A stretch of 64,000 nucleotides of DNA from Datura wrightii (lineage: Eukaryota; Streptophyta; Magnoliopsida; Solanales; Solanaceae). The stretch spans positions 128,874,501 to 128,938,500 of the forward strand of contig JASDFA010000007.1 in NCBI GenBank assembly GCA_035772735.1, written 5' to 3'. The position numbers and the translations under genes are program-made. The notes under the pieces were generated by a model. The model saw only the letters and a list, made by a program, of their open reading frames with translations. It searched no databases and was not told the DNA's origin. This document shows, piece by piece, positions 21,302 to 31,599 of this stretch; position 1 is the first letter of the stretch, and each line of letters begins with the position of its first letter.

Positions 21302-23673
21302 TGTTATACCCCGTAGGATTCCCGGCGCCTAGATGACCTATTCGCACGTTGGTTAAGCATATTTGAAGTCCATACGTGCTAAGGAAGGGCCCGGGAAAAA
21401 GGTCGGACGAGAAACCTGTCGAACCATCGCGGAAGGAGCCGAGGCAGAGCCCCTCCGCGATGGCAGCGTGTCACGGAGGTGAAGCCTCCGCGTTGGCTCC
21501 GTGACACGTTGGCCTTGTCCAGGCCCAAGTATATAAAGCCCCACTTCGGTTTTAAATCATTTTAAACTTATAAATTTCCAGTGAAACAGAGGGGGAAAAT
21601 TAGAGGAGAGAAAAGAACGAAGGGGGTAATATATTACGCTGCCAAACGTTGTCCAAACTCAAATTAACCTCAGATACTGAGGTATTTAGCAGCAGAGAGT
21701 ATTCCTACGGATTTAGTTTCGTGAAATACGGCCGACGAATCGTCGAGCTACCGAGCTAAATTGGGAGAAATAGTTAAAGTGTTGGCCGAGACTCGTCCGA
21801 CAGACAGATAGTTCAAGGATAAGGTATGTAAAGCTAGTTTCCTCGGCAAGTTAGTAAATCCCGGTATGGTAAAGTAATTTAAAAGCCAGTAGAATGTTCA
21901 GAAGTCACGTGTTATGTTTTTTACGAATGTTGGTACGATATTAGAAGCATCATGTTATAATTAATGCGAAACTTGTTAGCACGATACAGATCTTAACACA
22001 AGTGTTAGGAACTGCACAGCATGCTCAGTATGTGATGTAATACAGAATGTTAGGATATTATCGGATTCGGCTGAAACCCAGTAAAGCAATGTGATATCTG
22101 TAAGGCATCTCCGAAGTAGAATGGTAGGTTAAAATGAAGTTTAGAAAGCATGTTAGAAATTGTAAATCATGTTATTATAGAAACTCAGTATACAGCATGG
22201 CTTTCAGCAGAAAACTATATCTTGTTCAACGTTAGACTCAGCACAGTATGGCAGAAGATTATATTTGTACATATATACTATTATCAGTCTCAGCATGTAT
22301 TAAGTACGTACATATTACTATCACTAGTTCAGCACACAGTATGTACAAATGCTTTACTACTATTAGCTTCAGTATGTGGGATATGCAGATAGTATTGTTA
22401 GTTGAGACCATTGTATTATTTTGGGGTTGGATTACCTAGTATCCATGACCACCCCAGGGTTAATAGCTGTATCGACTCGTCCGCCAGAGGACGAGGATAC
22501 GTCGCTCTACGGAGTGGCATGCCGTCCCACAGGGGACGAAGATGGGATGCCAGTTTTCCCCATATTGTGCCTTGGTCGGCCCTTACACACCCCTGTCGAG
22601 CGGATACGCCCGGGTGTTGATTCAGGAGTCCTCCGGACTCAGGTACAGTTATAGTCAGGGGCTCAGCGAGCCCAAGTGCATACCCAGGGGACCGTCAGGA
22701 CGCTTATAGCTATTATAGGAGATGGGATGACCGGGGTAGGGGTATAGATTCTGTGCTGGTTGTACCTCCCGGCTTATGGGGGCCGGGTAAGGTTTGTGTG
22801 TGCTATGTTATGTTGTGTTATGTTATGCCATGTTACATTAGATACGAGTAGATCGACAGTGGAACGATACATCTCCAGGTACGACTCCTACTCCTTCCAG
22901 TATAGTTAAGGGTAGGCATAGTTTTACATTATCAGACAGTTAATCTATTCCTTCCTATTTCAGTTTCATCAGTTGGATTGTTGTTTTCAGATATTTCTTT
23001 CAGTTATTGCTTTACATACTCAGTACCAGCGGTACTGACGCCCGGTGGGGCGCTGCATTACTTGCCTGCAGGTACTCATAGACGAGGGGCCGATACCTCG
23101 TGATTTCAGTCAGCTCACAGGGTCATCAGCTCCAGTCATCCGTAGCTAGATAGCTAGAGCTTTATCCCTTTTCTTTTGTTGTACAGTACGGGTAGGTCGG
23201 GGCCCTGTCCCGATCATTTCTATTGTTATTCCTAGAGGCTTGCAGTCTGTATATATTTCCCTATGGTCAGTTGAGCCGGTCGTGTGAGGCCGTGCAGTTG
23301 TATAGCTGTTAGTACTTTTATTTATTTTATGTTGGTCGTGTGGGGCCATAGCTTGACAGTAGTGGTGACCTTGCCGGTCACGTAGCTTTCCAATGCTCCG
23401 TTGTTGAATTGCAGATAACTAGACAGCATGGTGGCCTCGTCGGCCCGCATAGGTTTTCCTATATTGAATGTGTTCTGGTTAGCTGATAGCGCAGGTACAG
23501 GTGGCTATAGGCCAGTTGGCCGGAGGCTGTGTTTACAGCCGTTATATAGCCGGTTGGTTTCATAGAGCCAGGGCCAGCCAAAAGCACCAAACGTGCTTAG
23601 GCTGAACCACCTAGCAGTCCAGAGTCTAGCAGGCATCAGGTGCTCGTCATACCCTCCAGGGTGGGGTGTGACA
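21302..23673 (+). repeat. Solo LTR of a Tekay-type chromovirus inside the MULE (2372 bp)
   Basis: It starts TGTTATACCCCGTAGG and ends GGGGTGTGACA. Perfect 5-bp target duplications AATAA flank it (21297-21301 and 23674-23678), so this is a complete LTR left by recombination between two LTRs. It belongs to the same broad family as the LTRs at 28732-31334 and 37450-40045, but in the opposite orientation. It contains two GC-rich inverted repeats at 21424-21508 just before a TATA-like TATATAAAG (21531). It does not interrupt the transposase coding part, lying between that gene's 5' end and the right TIR. Confidence 0.92.
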
Positions 23674-23699
23674 AATAATTTCTAAACTAAAAGTACAAT

Positions 23700-23972
23700 C
23701 ACAAAAATTCGACAACAAATCAACACAATAATCGACACACACACACATATATAATACAAAAAGATTATGTCAGAGCTCCAACTATTAAATAAAGTACTTA
23801 GGCAAGTAAATTCGAACAACACAACAATCGACACACAAACACACATATATAATACAAGCAGATTATGTCAGAGCTTCATTATTAAAGTACTTAGGCAAAT
23901 AAATTCGAACAACACAATAATCGACACACAAACACACACACACACACACATATATAAGAGTAGATTATATCA
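23700..23972 (+). repeat. Tandem repeat of about 95-105 bp with (CA)n tracts
   Basis: Three successive copies begin TTCGACAACA or TTCGAACAACACA, continue ATCGACACACA, a CA-rich tract and ATATATAA, and end AGTACTTAGGCAA. The third copy has the longest CA run (about 23930-23950). It sits just inside the right MULE TIR. Confidence 0.8.
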
Positions 23973-23974
23973 AA

Positions 23975-24455
23975 TTTGAACCAATACCTAAAACCCTAGG
24001 CTATGAACTTTGTCTCAATTCTTTATTACTAAAATGAAGAAGATAAATGGTCAGATAAAAGAAATCCAAAGAAGAAGAAAAATTATACCTTTAAGTATTA
24101 ATCTCTACTCAAAGTTGCTCTTTAGTTTTTCATCGATCCTTCAGCTTCTTTCCAACAGAGAAAAGGAAGAATAGTGTTACTACAGTAGTTTATTTGAATT
24201 TGAAGGGAATGGGTGGGTAAATTAATTTGGAAATGGGTGGGTAAATTAATTGGGGCGGGGCAGGTTAAATTAAATTGGATATTTTAAATTGGGGATGAGA
24301 TTTTTTATTTTAGGCCTGCCATGTGTCCATCTGTTAAATATAAGGGCAAATATGTGCCAAAGTATAACGAAAAGGGTATATTTTGCCCGGAAGTATGACG
24401 AGTGGTATATTTTAACTATTTTTAATAGTATAGGAGTATATTTGGTCCTTTTCCG
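23975..24455 (-). repeat. Right terminal inverted repeat of the MULE
   Basis: This is the reverse complement of 15569-16037, with scattered differences. Read on the minus strand it carries the same promoter-like segment and a leader ending in AAAGGTATAA, pointing into the MURA gene. It is the natural promoter position for the transposase, as in MuDR. Confidence 0.8.
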
Positions 24456-25081
24456 AAATTACTATTATAGTGCCACTATAGATCTAAATTTCGTTATGGT
24501 CCACTTTTGAAAATGATAAATATCGATATTTTATAATATTTGATTAATCACAATTGTATATATTTCATTGACTACAAAAATTTTCAAAAAATTCATTAGA
24601 GGAATGTTCTGATAAAAATAATCTATTGCTCTTTAAAAAATAAATTAAATTAATACTAAATAAGTAAAAAAAAAAAAATTAAAATTAATTATTTTAATTA
24701 AACATGATAATTAAAATAAATCAAAAAAAATAATAGTTACATAGTTATTCCAATAAAACCCTAAAAGAAGAAAGAAAGATTTACGTTAGTATTACAGTTA
24801 GTTTAATACTTCTTTCGTCTTACATTACTTATCAACGTTATTAAAAGTTACTATTCTAAATTATTTACTAATTAATAAAGCAAAAATAAAATTAATTATA
24901 TTGTTTTCATTTTACCTTTAAACTTAATGTTTTTTTTAAATATAAATATTATAATATGTTAAAAATAATTTCTTCATTTGTTAATCTAGTTATTGATAAA
25001 ATATGACACATGAATAGAGTTTATCCAAGGATAAACTAGTAAATTAACACTTTTAAGAGTCATTTGATATGAAAAATTAAA
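24456..25081. other. AT-rich intergenic DNA, no gene seen
   Basis: A/T-rich with poly(A) and poly(T) tracts. No supported gene, RNA or element boundary until the TAAAT target duplication at 25082. Confidence 0.6.
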
Positions 25082-25093
25082 TAAATTGTTATA

Positions 25094-25328
25094 TGTTATA
25101 AACATATTTGTATTATAATGAATGTCTATAAAGGTATTTGTATTGTAGTGGATACATGTGTTTATATTATAGTGAAAGTCTATCTTTTGGAGAAAAGTTA
25201 AGAGAAATTATCCCTATAAATAGAGGGGTTCTCCTTCATTGTCTTTCATCGCATCAAGAGAAATAAAAACTTTTCTCCTTCTCTCTTTCTCTACAATATT
25301 CTTGTTCTTTCTTTATTATTTCATAACA
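25094..25328 (+). repeat. 5' LTR of G1
   Basis: It begins TGTTATAAACATATT and ends TTTCATAACA. It contains CCTATAAATAGAGG (TATA box) around 25212-25226. It is followed by CGTTATCAGCACGAG, the conserved start of the internal region in this family. Confidence 0.9.
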
Positions 25329-25495
25329 CGTTATCAGCACGAGTCTCTGCCTTGAGCACTCACTTTGAAATTTCTTTTTCGAAAGATGTATTACTTAACC
25401 ACAGGAATGATATTCTTTTGATGATATTGTTGCTCTACAACTCTACCGTCTCAAAATTTAAAGGCCGGAGTATTATTTTTTTTCTTTCTTTTAAT

Positions 25496-25933
25496 ATGGC
25501 TAACCTTACGAAACTTGATTTCGTTGCCCTTCAAAGTTTGGGCAAGAACTACCTTTCATGGGTGTTAGATGCTGAAATCGATTTGGATGCAATGGGTCTT
25601 GGAGACACCATTAAAAGTGAAAATAAAGCATCAAATCAAGATCGTGTTAAGGCTATGATATTCTTGCGTCATCATATTGACGAAATTCTGAAAATTGAAT
25701 ATCTCACGATTAAGGATCCACTTATTTTGTGGAATAGCCTAAAAGAAAGGTATGACCACCTGAAGATGGTCATCCAGCCAAAGGCACGATATGATGGGAT
25801 CCATCAAGACTATAAGTTTGTTCATGAGTATAGCTCATCAACATTCAAAATTGTTTCTAAGTTGAAACTATGTGGAGAAACTATTAATGATGTTGATATG
25901 ATTGAATATGTGGTAGTACACAAAATTAATTGA
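25496..25933 (+). pseudogene. G1 copia gag fragment
   Basis: From ATG 25496 the frame reads MANLTKLDFVALQSLGKNYL and continues to a TGA at 25933 (145 residues). It shows the UBN2/gag pattern of copia elements (LSWVLDAEIDLDAMGL, FLRHHIDEILK, PLILWNSLKERYDHL). It has the first part of the capsid only; the zinc knuckle and the rest of the polyprotein are absent in frame. Confidence 0.8.
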
Positions 25934-27054
25934 GAGCTCTGGAAGAGCTAATGTATTACTACTTGAAGGAATGAAATTGTTGTAGTAAGTCTCAAAAGAA
26001 AACTTATAAGTTTCAAGGATATTGAAAAAAAAATTGAGACTATAAATTATGGGAAGATCTAATATCTTCATGCTACTATAATTGAAGCGGGTTATAAATA
26101 TTTATATAAAAGATTACCCCCTGGTTTTTTTATTTGTAGTATATAAATATGGGTATGATGATGAAATCACATACGAAAGTAAATTAGAAGTTTACTAAAA
26201 TAAGTTGGCATAACTGGTTGGTCATCCCGGTTCAAATGTGATGCAAAAATAATTGAGAATTCACGTGGCCATATGTTGAAGAAATAAAAGATTCTTCAAG
26301 AATTCTCTTGTGTTTCTTGTTCTCGTTACAGAATGATCTTGATCAACTGAGATTGGAATTATATTCCCTGAAATTTTGAAACTTATAAAAGGGTGAATAT
26401 GGACCCATTCACCTACCATATGAATCGTTTGCTAATAGATACACCTATGGTATGGTCACATGTGTTTTGATATCAACTTGCAATTGATTTTTGTAAGGTT
26501 GTTGCTCGAATTATTAAATTAAGAGCATAGTTTCGAATTATAAAATCATATTGATAATGCTGATTCATATCTATGTTGGTTTAGCAAAAATTATATGCCT
26601 CCAGTTATAGCTAAATCATTGGTTATGAGAATAAAACTCCCAAATAAAATTTGGTATGAGATATATTTATTTGACATATAGCAACACTTGAATGCATCAA
26701 TCCAACAAGGTTCCCCTATCACAATTGGTTCAGGGTAAGGAACCAAATAATTCCATCTAAAAATTTGAATGTGCGATATATAATTCAATTGCTCCACCAA
26801 ATGCACAAAGATGGGTCCCCAAATGAGCTTGAAGGATGTTCTCATCAGGGGGAGTTAATACGCGTTGTAATCTTTTTCCCTTATGAGGTTTTGTCCCACT
26901 GAGTTTTCCTTGTAAGGTTTTTAATGAGACAGCCAAAATGCGTATTATTAGACATGTGGACTCTTTTTCCTTCACTAGATTTTTTTTCACTGGGTTTTTT
27001 CTAGTAAGGTTTTAACGAGGCACATTATCTATCAAATAGACATTCAAGGGGGAG
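25934..27054 (+). pseudogene. G1 non-coding remnants of the copia polyprotein and 3' internal region
   Basis: Short stretches match the corresponding G2 sequence (28146-28731 and 45595-45900), for example CATGTGTTTTGATATCAACT and GATGGGTCCCCAAATGAGCT. After 26835 the sequence jumps to GGGGGAGTTAATACGCG, which in G2 lies only after RNase H (47328). About 1.4 kb of pol present in G2 is therefore missing here. A polypurine tract (CAAGGGGGAG) precedes the 3' LTR. Confidence 0.75.
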
Positions 27055-27288
27055 TGTTATAAACATATTTGTATTATAGTGAATGTCTATAAAGGTATTT
27101 GTATTGTAGTGGATACATGTGTTTATATTATAGTGAAAGTCTATCTTTTAGAGAAAAGTTAGGAGAAATTATCCCTATAAATAGAGGGGTTCTTCTTCAT
27201 TGTATTTCATCCCATCAAGAGAAATAAAAACTTTCTCCTTCTCTCTTTCTCTACAATATTCTTGTTCTTTCTTTATTATTTCATAACA
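27055..27288 (+). repeat. 3' LTR of G1
   Basis: Near-identical in wording to 25094-25328, with the same TGTTATAAAC start and TTTCATAACA end. It is followed directly by the TTATA duplication and then by the resumed LTR of G2. Confidence 0.9.
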
Positions 27289-27517
27289 TTATAAACATAT
27301 TTGTATTACAGTGAATGTCTATAAAGGTATTTGTATTGTAGTGGATACATGTGTTTATATTATAGTGAAAGTCTATCTTTTGGAGAAAAGTTCAGAGAAA
27401 TTATCTCTATAAATAGAGGGGTTCTCCTTCATTGTATTTTATCCCATCAAGAGAAATATTTTTCTCCTTCTCTCTTTCTCTACAATATTCTTGTTCTTTC
27501 TTTATTATTTCATAACA
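27289..27517 (+). repeat. 5' LTR of G2, main part after the G1 insertion
   Basis: It lacks its own TG because the first seven bases lie at 25087-25093, before G1. The first five bases (27289-27293) are the target duplication. The rejoined length (231 bp) agrees with the 3' LTR at 47529-47760 (232 bp). It is followed by CGTTATCAGCACGAG. Confidence 0.9.
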
Positions 27518-27707
27518 CGTTATCAGCACGAGTCTCTACCTTGAGCACTAACTTTGAAAGATCTGAGGTAAGAAAAATTAAAATTTATTTTTCGAAAGAT
27601 GTATTACTTAACCACAGGAGTGATATCCCTTTGGTGATATTGTTGCTCTACGACTCTACTGTTTCAAAATTTGAAGGCCAAGGTATTATTTTTCTCTTTC
27701 TTTCAAT

Positions 27708-28145
27708 ATGACTAACCTTACGAAACTTGATTTCGTTGCCCTTCAAAGTTCGGGCAAGAACTACCTTTCATGGGTGTTGGATGTTGAAATCCATATGGAT
27801 GCAATTGGTCTTAGAGACACCATTAAAAATGAAACAAACCATCAAATCAAGATCATGCTAAGGCTATGATATTCTTGCGTCATCATCTTAACGAAATTCT
27901 TAAAATTGAATATCTCATGATTAAGGATCCACTTGTTTTGTAGAATAGCCTAAAAGAAAGGTATGACCACCTGAAGATGGCCATCCACCCAAGGCACGAT
28001 ATGATTGGATCCATCAAGACTATAAGTCTGTTCATGAGTATAGCTCATCAACATTCAAAATTGTTTCTAAGTTGAAACTATGTTGAGAAACTATTAATGA
28101 TGTTGATATGATTGAATATGTGGTAGTACACAAAATTAATTGAGA
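27708..28145 (+). pseudogene. G2 copia gag fragment, decayed
   Basis: The start MTNLTKLDFVALQSSGKNYL aligns with G1 gag. A one-base deletion near 27833 throws it out of frame, and a TAG replaces the Trp codon of LWNSLKERY near 27943. Matching nucleotide sequence continues to about 28145. Confidence 0.75.
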
Positions 28146-28731
28146 GCTCTGGAAGAGCTAATGTATTACTATGAAGGAATGAAATTATTGTAGTAAGTCT
28201 CAAAAGAAAACTATAAGTTTCAAGGACATTGAAAAAAAAATTGAGACTATAAATTATGGGAAGCTAATATCTTCATGTTACTACAATTGAAGCGGGTTAT
28301 AAATATTTATGTAAAAGATTACCCGTCATTTTTTTTATTTGTAGTACATAAATATGGGTATGATGATGAAATCACATATGAAAGTAAACTAGAAGTTTAC
28401 TGAAATAAGTTGGCATAACTGGTTGGTCATCCCCGTTTAAATGTGATGCAAAAATAATTAAGAATTCGTGTGGCGATATGTTGAAGAAATAAAAGATTCT
28501 ACAAGAATTCTCTTGTGTTGCTTGTTCTCGTGATAGAATGATCTTGATCAGCTAAGATTAGAATTATATTCCCTGAAATTTTGGAACTTATAAAAGGGTG
28601 AATATGGGCCCATTCACCTACCATGTGAACCATTTTCTAATAGATGCATCTATGATATGATCACATGTGTTTTGATATCAACTTGCAATTGATTTTTGTA
28701 AGGTTGTTGCTCGAATTATTAAATTAAGAGC

Positions 28732-31334
28732 TGTCACGCCCCGCCCTGGGGGGCTATGACTGGCACCTGGTGCCCTGGACTGCTAACTGGTGAGCCTAGG
28801 CACGTCTGGTCCCGGGCTGGCTCTATTTCAGATTTCTGGAAACAAGGGCTATATAACGGCTGTAAACACAGTCTCCGGCCAACTCGCCTATAGCCACCTG
28901 TGAATGCATCAACAGCTAACCAGAATATTCTATTATCAAGGAACCTATGCGGGCCGACAAGGCCACCCTGCTGTCTAGTCATCTGAAACTAAACAAATGA
29001 AATACCGAAAAGCTACGTGACCGGCAAGGTCACCAATACTAGCAAGTTGTGGCCCCACACGGCCAACAAAACAAGAAAATCCAAACGACTATAACAAACA
29101 GCACGGCCTCACACGACCGGCTCAACTGACCACAGGGAGATAAATACATACAATCTGCAAGCCTCTATGAATACTGTAAGAAAATGATAGAAATGATCGG
29201 GATAGGGCCCCGACCTACCCATACTGTACAACAAAATAAAAAGGAGCTACACCTCTGGGAATCAAACTCTGGATGACAGGAGCTGATTACTCAATAGTTG
29301 GCTGGAATCACGAGGGATCGCCTCCTCGTCTATGAGTACCTGCAGGCAAATAATGCAGCGCCCCACCGGGCGTCAGTACCGCTGGTACTGAGCATGCAAA
29401 GCAACTGAAATAATACAACTGAATACAGATAACATAACTAACAAGTCTGTAGGCAGAAGATAACTGAATCGGAAGAGCTGATAGGAACTAGATCAAACCT
29501 TTCTGCACTGATAGGCAGGAGCGTGTTTGTAGTCACGACGGCCTGCTGTCTATTAATTAATATATATAAAGCACATAAATACATATACATAGCAAACAAG
29601 AGCCAATACCAACCTCCATAAGATGGATGGCGCCAAGCAAGCAAACAATCTATATACCCCTACCCGGGTCAAAACCAGCCAAAAATAAGTCACTCCACTC
29701 ATCTGCTCACTAGGAGCACCTCTACCGGCCCCCTGGGTCTCCGGCTTGGGCCTTGGCCTCCGATATAAGTAACCGTGTCTGAGTCCGGGAGACTCCTGTA
29801 CTGCATCTGTAACAGATAGGGTCTGTTTCCCTGGACACAACTCAACAGGGCTATCTGAAACAAGAACTGTATCTACTCCCTGGACACAACTCAACAGGGA
29901 ATATCTGTACTGGATAGTACCCTCGACACTGCTCAACAGGGTTGTCTGTACTGTAGTGCTGATCAGACTGATATGGGAAAAGCTTCATCCCATCTTCGTC
30001 CAAGCTGGGGACGGCATGCCACTCCTTGGAGCGACGTAAACTCACCCGCTCAGTGGGCGACACAATTACCAACCCAGGGGCGGCGAGGACGCTCAATAAG
30101 GTGCCCTCACGCCACATCAAGTCTCAACAAACAAATAGCACATATAAATAGCAAGCATGTATAACTGAAAAAGATTATCTGAAATCTGATTTCTTATTCT
30201 GATCTCTTTCCGTATTTTACTGATTCTTTACTGATTATACTGATTCTGAAATCTTTATTTAACTGTTTGGATAATCTGTTGCCGGGATATTATCTGTCTG
30301 AACGGCTAATCTGTAGCCATAAAACTGTCTGTCTATCTGATTTTACTTTACTAACTTTATTCTAAAAAATTTGTATCCTTTTATTCTACAACATGTTTGC
30401 TAATCATATAATAGGCAATACTGAATCTGGAATGCTAACTCACCTTTTGATGCATGCTTTGCTATCTTTCGGACTGAATACGATACGGCAACGCAAACCA
30501 GATTTACTAAACTTACCCAATACTCATCATTCAACTCCGAGAATTCAATTACGGAGTTTACTATGATTTATACGACTAAAACCTCTAACTTGCCGAGGAG
30601 ACCACTTTACATACCTTAACCTCGAGTTATTCGATTGTCGGACGAGGCTCGACCAGTACTCCAGCTATTTCTCCCAACTGCATTCATATATACGTCAATT
30701 AGTACTAAATACAACACTATTCCGAAAGACGACATCACTTTTGATATAATTATAGTCTAAACTTAGGCTTATCGAAAGACGGTCGAAAACTTGCTATTTT
30801 TTAGAAGTCCAGAAGGGAGAAGTATTCACTTTACGGCTAGGAGCACATAGAAACTAGTTTGGAGCAATTCTGCTTACCTTAGTCCGGTAGCTCGACGATT
30901 CGTCAGCCGTATTTCGCGAAACAAGATCCAGGAGTGCTCCCTGCTGCTAAATACCTCGGTACCTTATTTTAATTTAGATTTGGACTACGTTTGGCAGCGT
31001 AATCGGATGATAATATATTAATCCTCTTCGTCTCTCTCTGTTTTCTACGTTTTTTGGAGTTTATCAAATGATTTTAATGAAAATAAACCGAAGTGGGAAT
31101 TATATACTTGGGCCTGGACAGGCCCAACGTGTCACGGAGCCAACGCAGTGGCCCCACCTCCGTGACACGCTGCCATCGCGGAGGGGCTCTGCCCCGGTTC
31201 CTTCTGCGATGGTTCGACAGGCTACTCGTCTGATCCTTTCCCGGGCCTTTTCTCTAGCACGTATGGCTTTCAAATATGCCTAACCAATGCGCGAATAGGC
31301 CATCTAGGTGCCGGAAATTTTACGGGGTGTAACA
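28732..31334 (-). repeat. 3' LTR of element E (2603 bp)
   Basis: It runs from TGTTACACCCCG (minus strand, 31334) to GGGGCGTGACA (28732). A polypurine tract, GGGGGGGAGGA on the minus strand, abuts its start. It contains the U3 inverted repeats at 31129-31212 and a TATA-like TATATAATTCC just after them. The differences from the rejoined 5' LTR are few but spread along its length. Confidence 0.92.
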
Positions 31335-31599
31335 TCCTCCCCCCCTTAAGAACATTCGTCCTCGAATGTAAACTTCTATCTAGAGGACTTCTCAATTACT
31401 CAACTTGTTTCTAGAAAAATTTCGGCGGAGTTTCCCCTATAATAGGGACTATCCCAAAAACCTGAAATGCAGAAAAGTCCCATACAGGTACTCCACACAA
31501 TACTATAGTATTTAAATGACGGATTAAAATAGACCTTCTCATTATATGTATACTATAAGGCACTGCATAAGATAATAATACTAACATACATGTTTCCTA

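Larger units (their letters stand above)
15569..24455. mobile_element. Mutator-like element (MULE) with long TIRs and two convergent genes
   Basis: The ends are inverted copies: CGGAAAAGGGTCAAATATAC from 15569 and, on the minus strand from 24455, CGGAAAAGGACCAAATATAC, with similarity continuing for about 470 bp on each side. Between them lie a MURA-type transposase gene (minus) and a GRF zinc-finger gene (plus), each running inward from its own TIR. A 2372-bp solo LTR (21302-23673) inserted later; without it the element is about 6.5 kb. The expected 9-bp target duplication is not perfect: AATCTAATA on the left and AAATTACTA on the right agree at 6 of 9 positions, so the insertion is old or the ends are slightly off. 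Confidence 0.85.
25094..27288 (+). mobile_element. Ty1/copia element G1, nested in the 5' LTR of G2
   Basis: Two LTRs (25094-25328 and 27055-27288) flank a 1.7-kb interior. The target duplication is TTATA (25089-25093 and 27289-27293), which is part of the TG-TTATA-AACATA start of the G2 LTR, so G1 landed two bases inside its relative. The interior keeps gag and short downstream pieces matching G2, but lacks the RNase H region present in G2. It is a deletion derivative that could move only with help. Confidence 0.9.
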
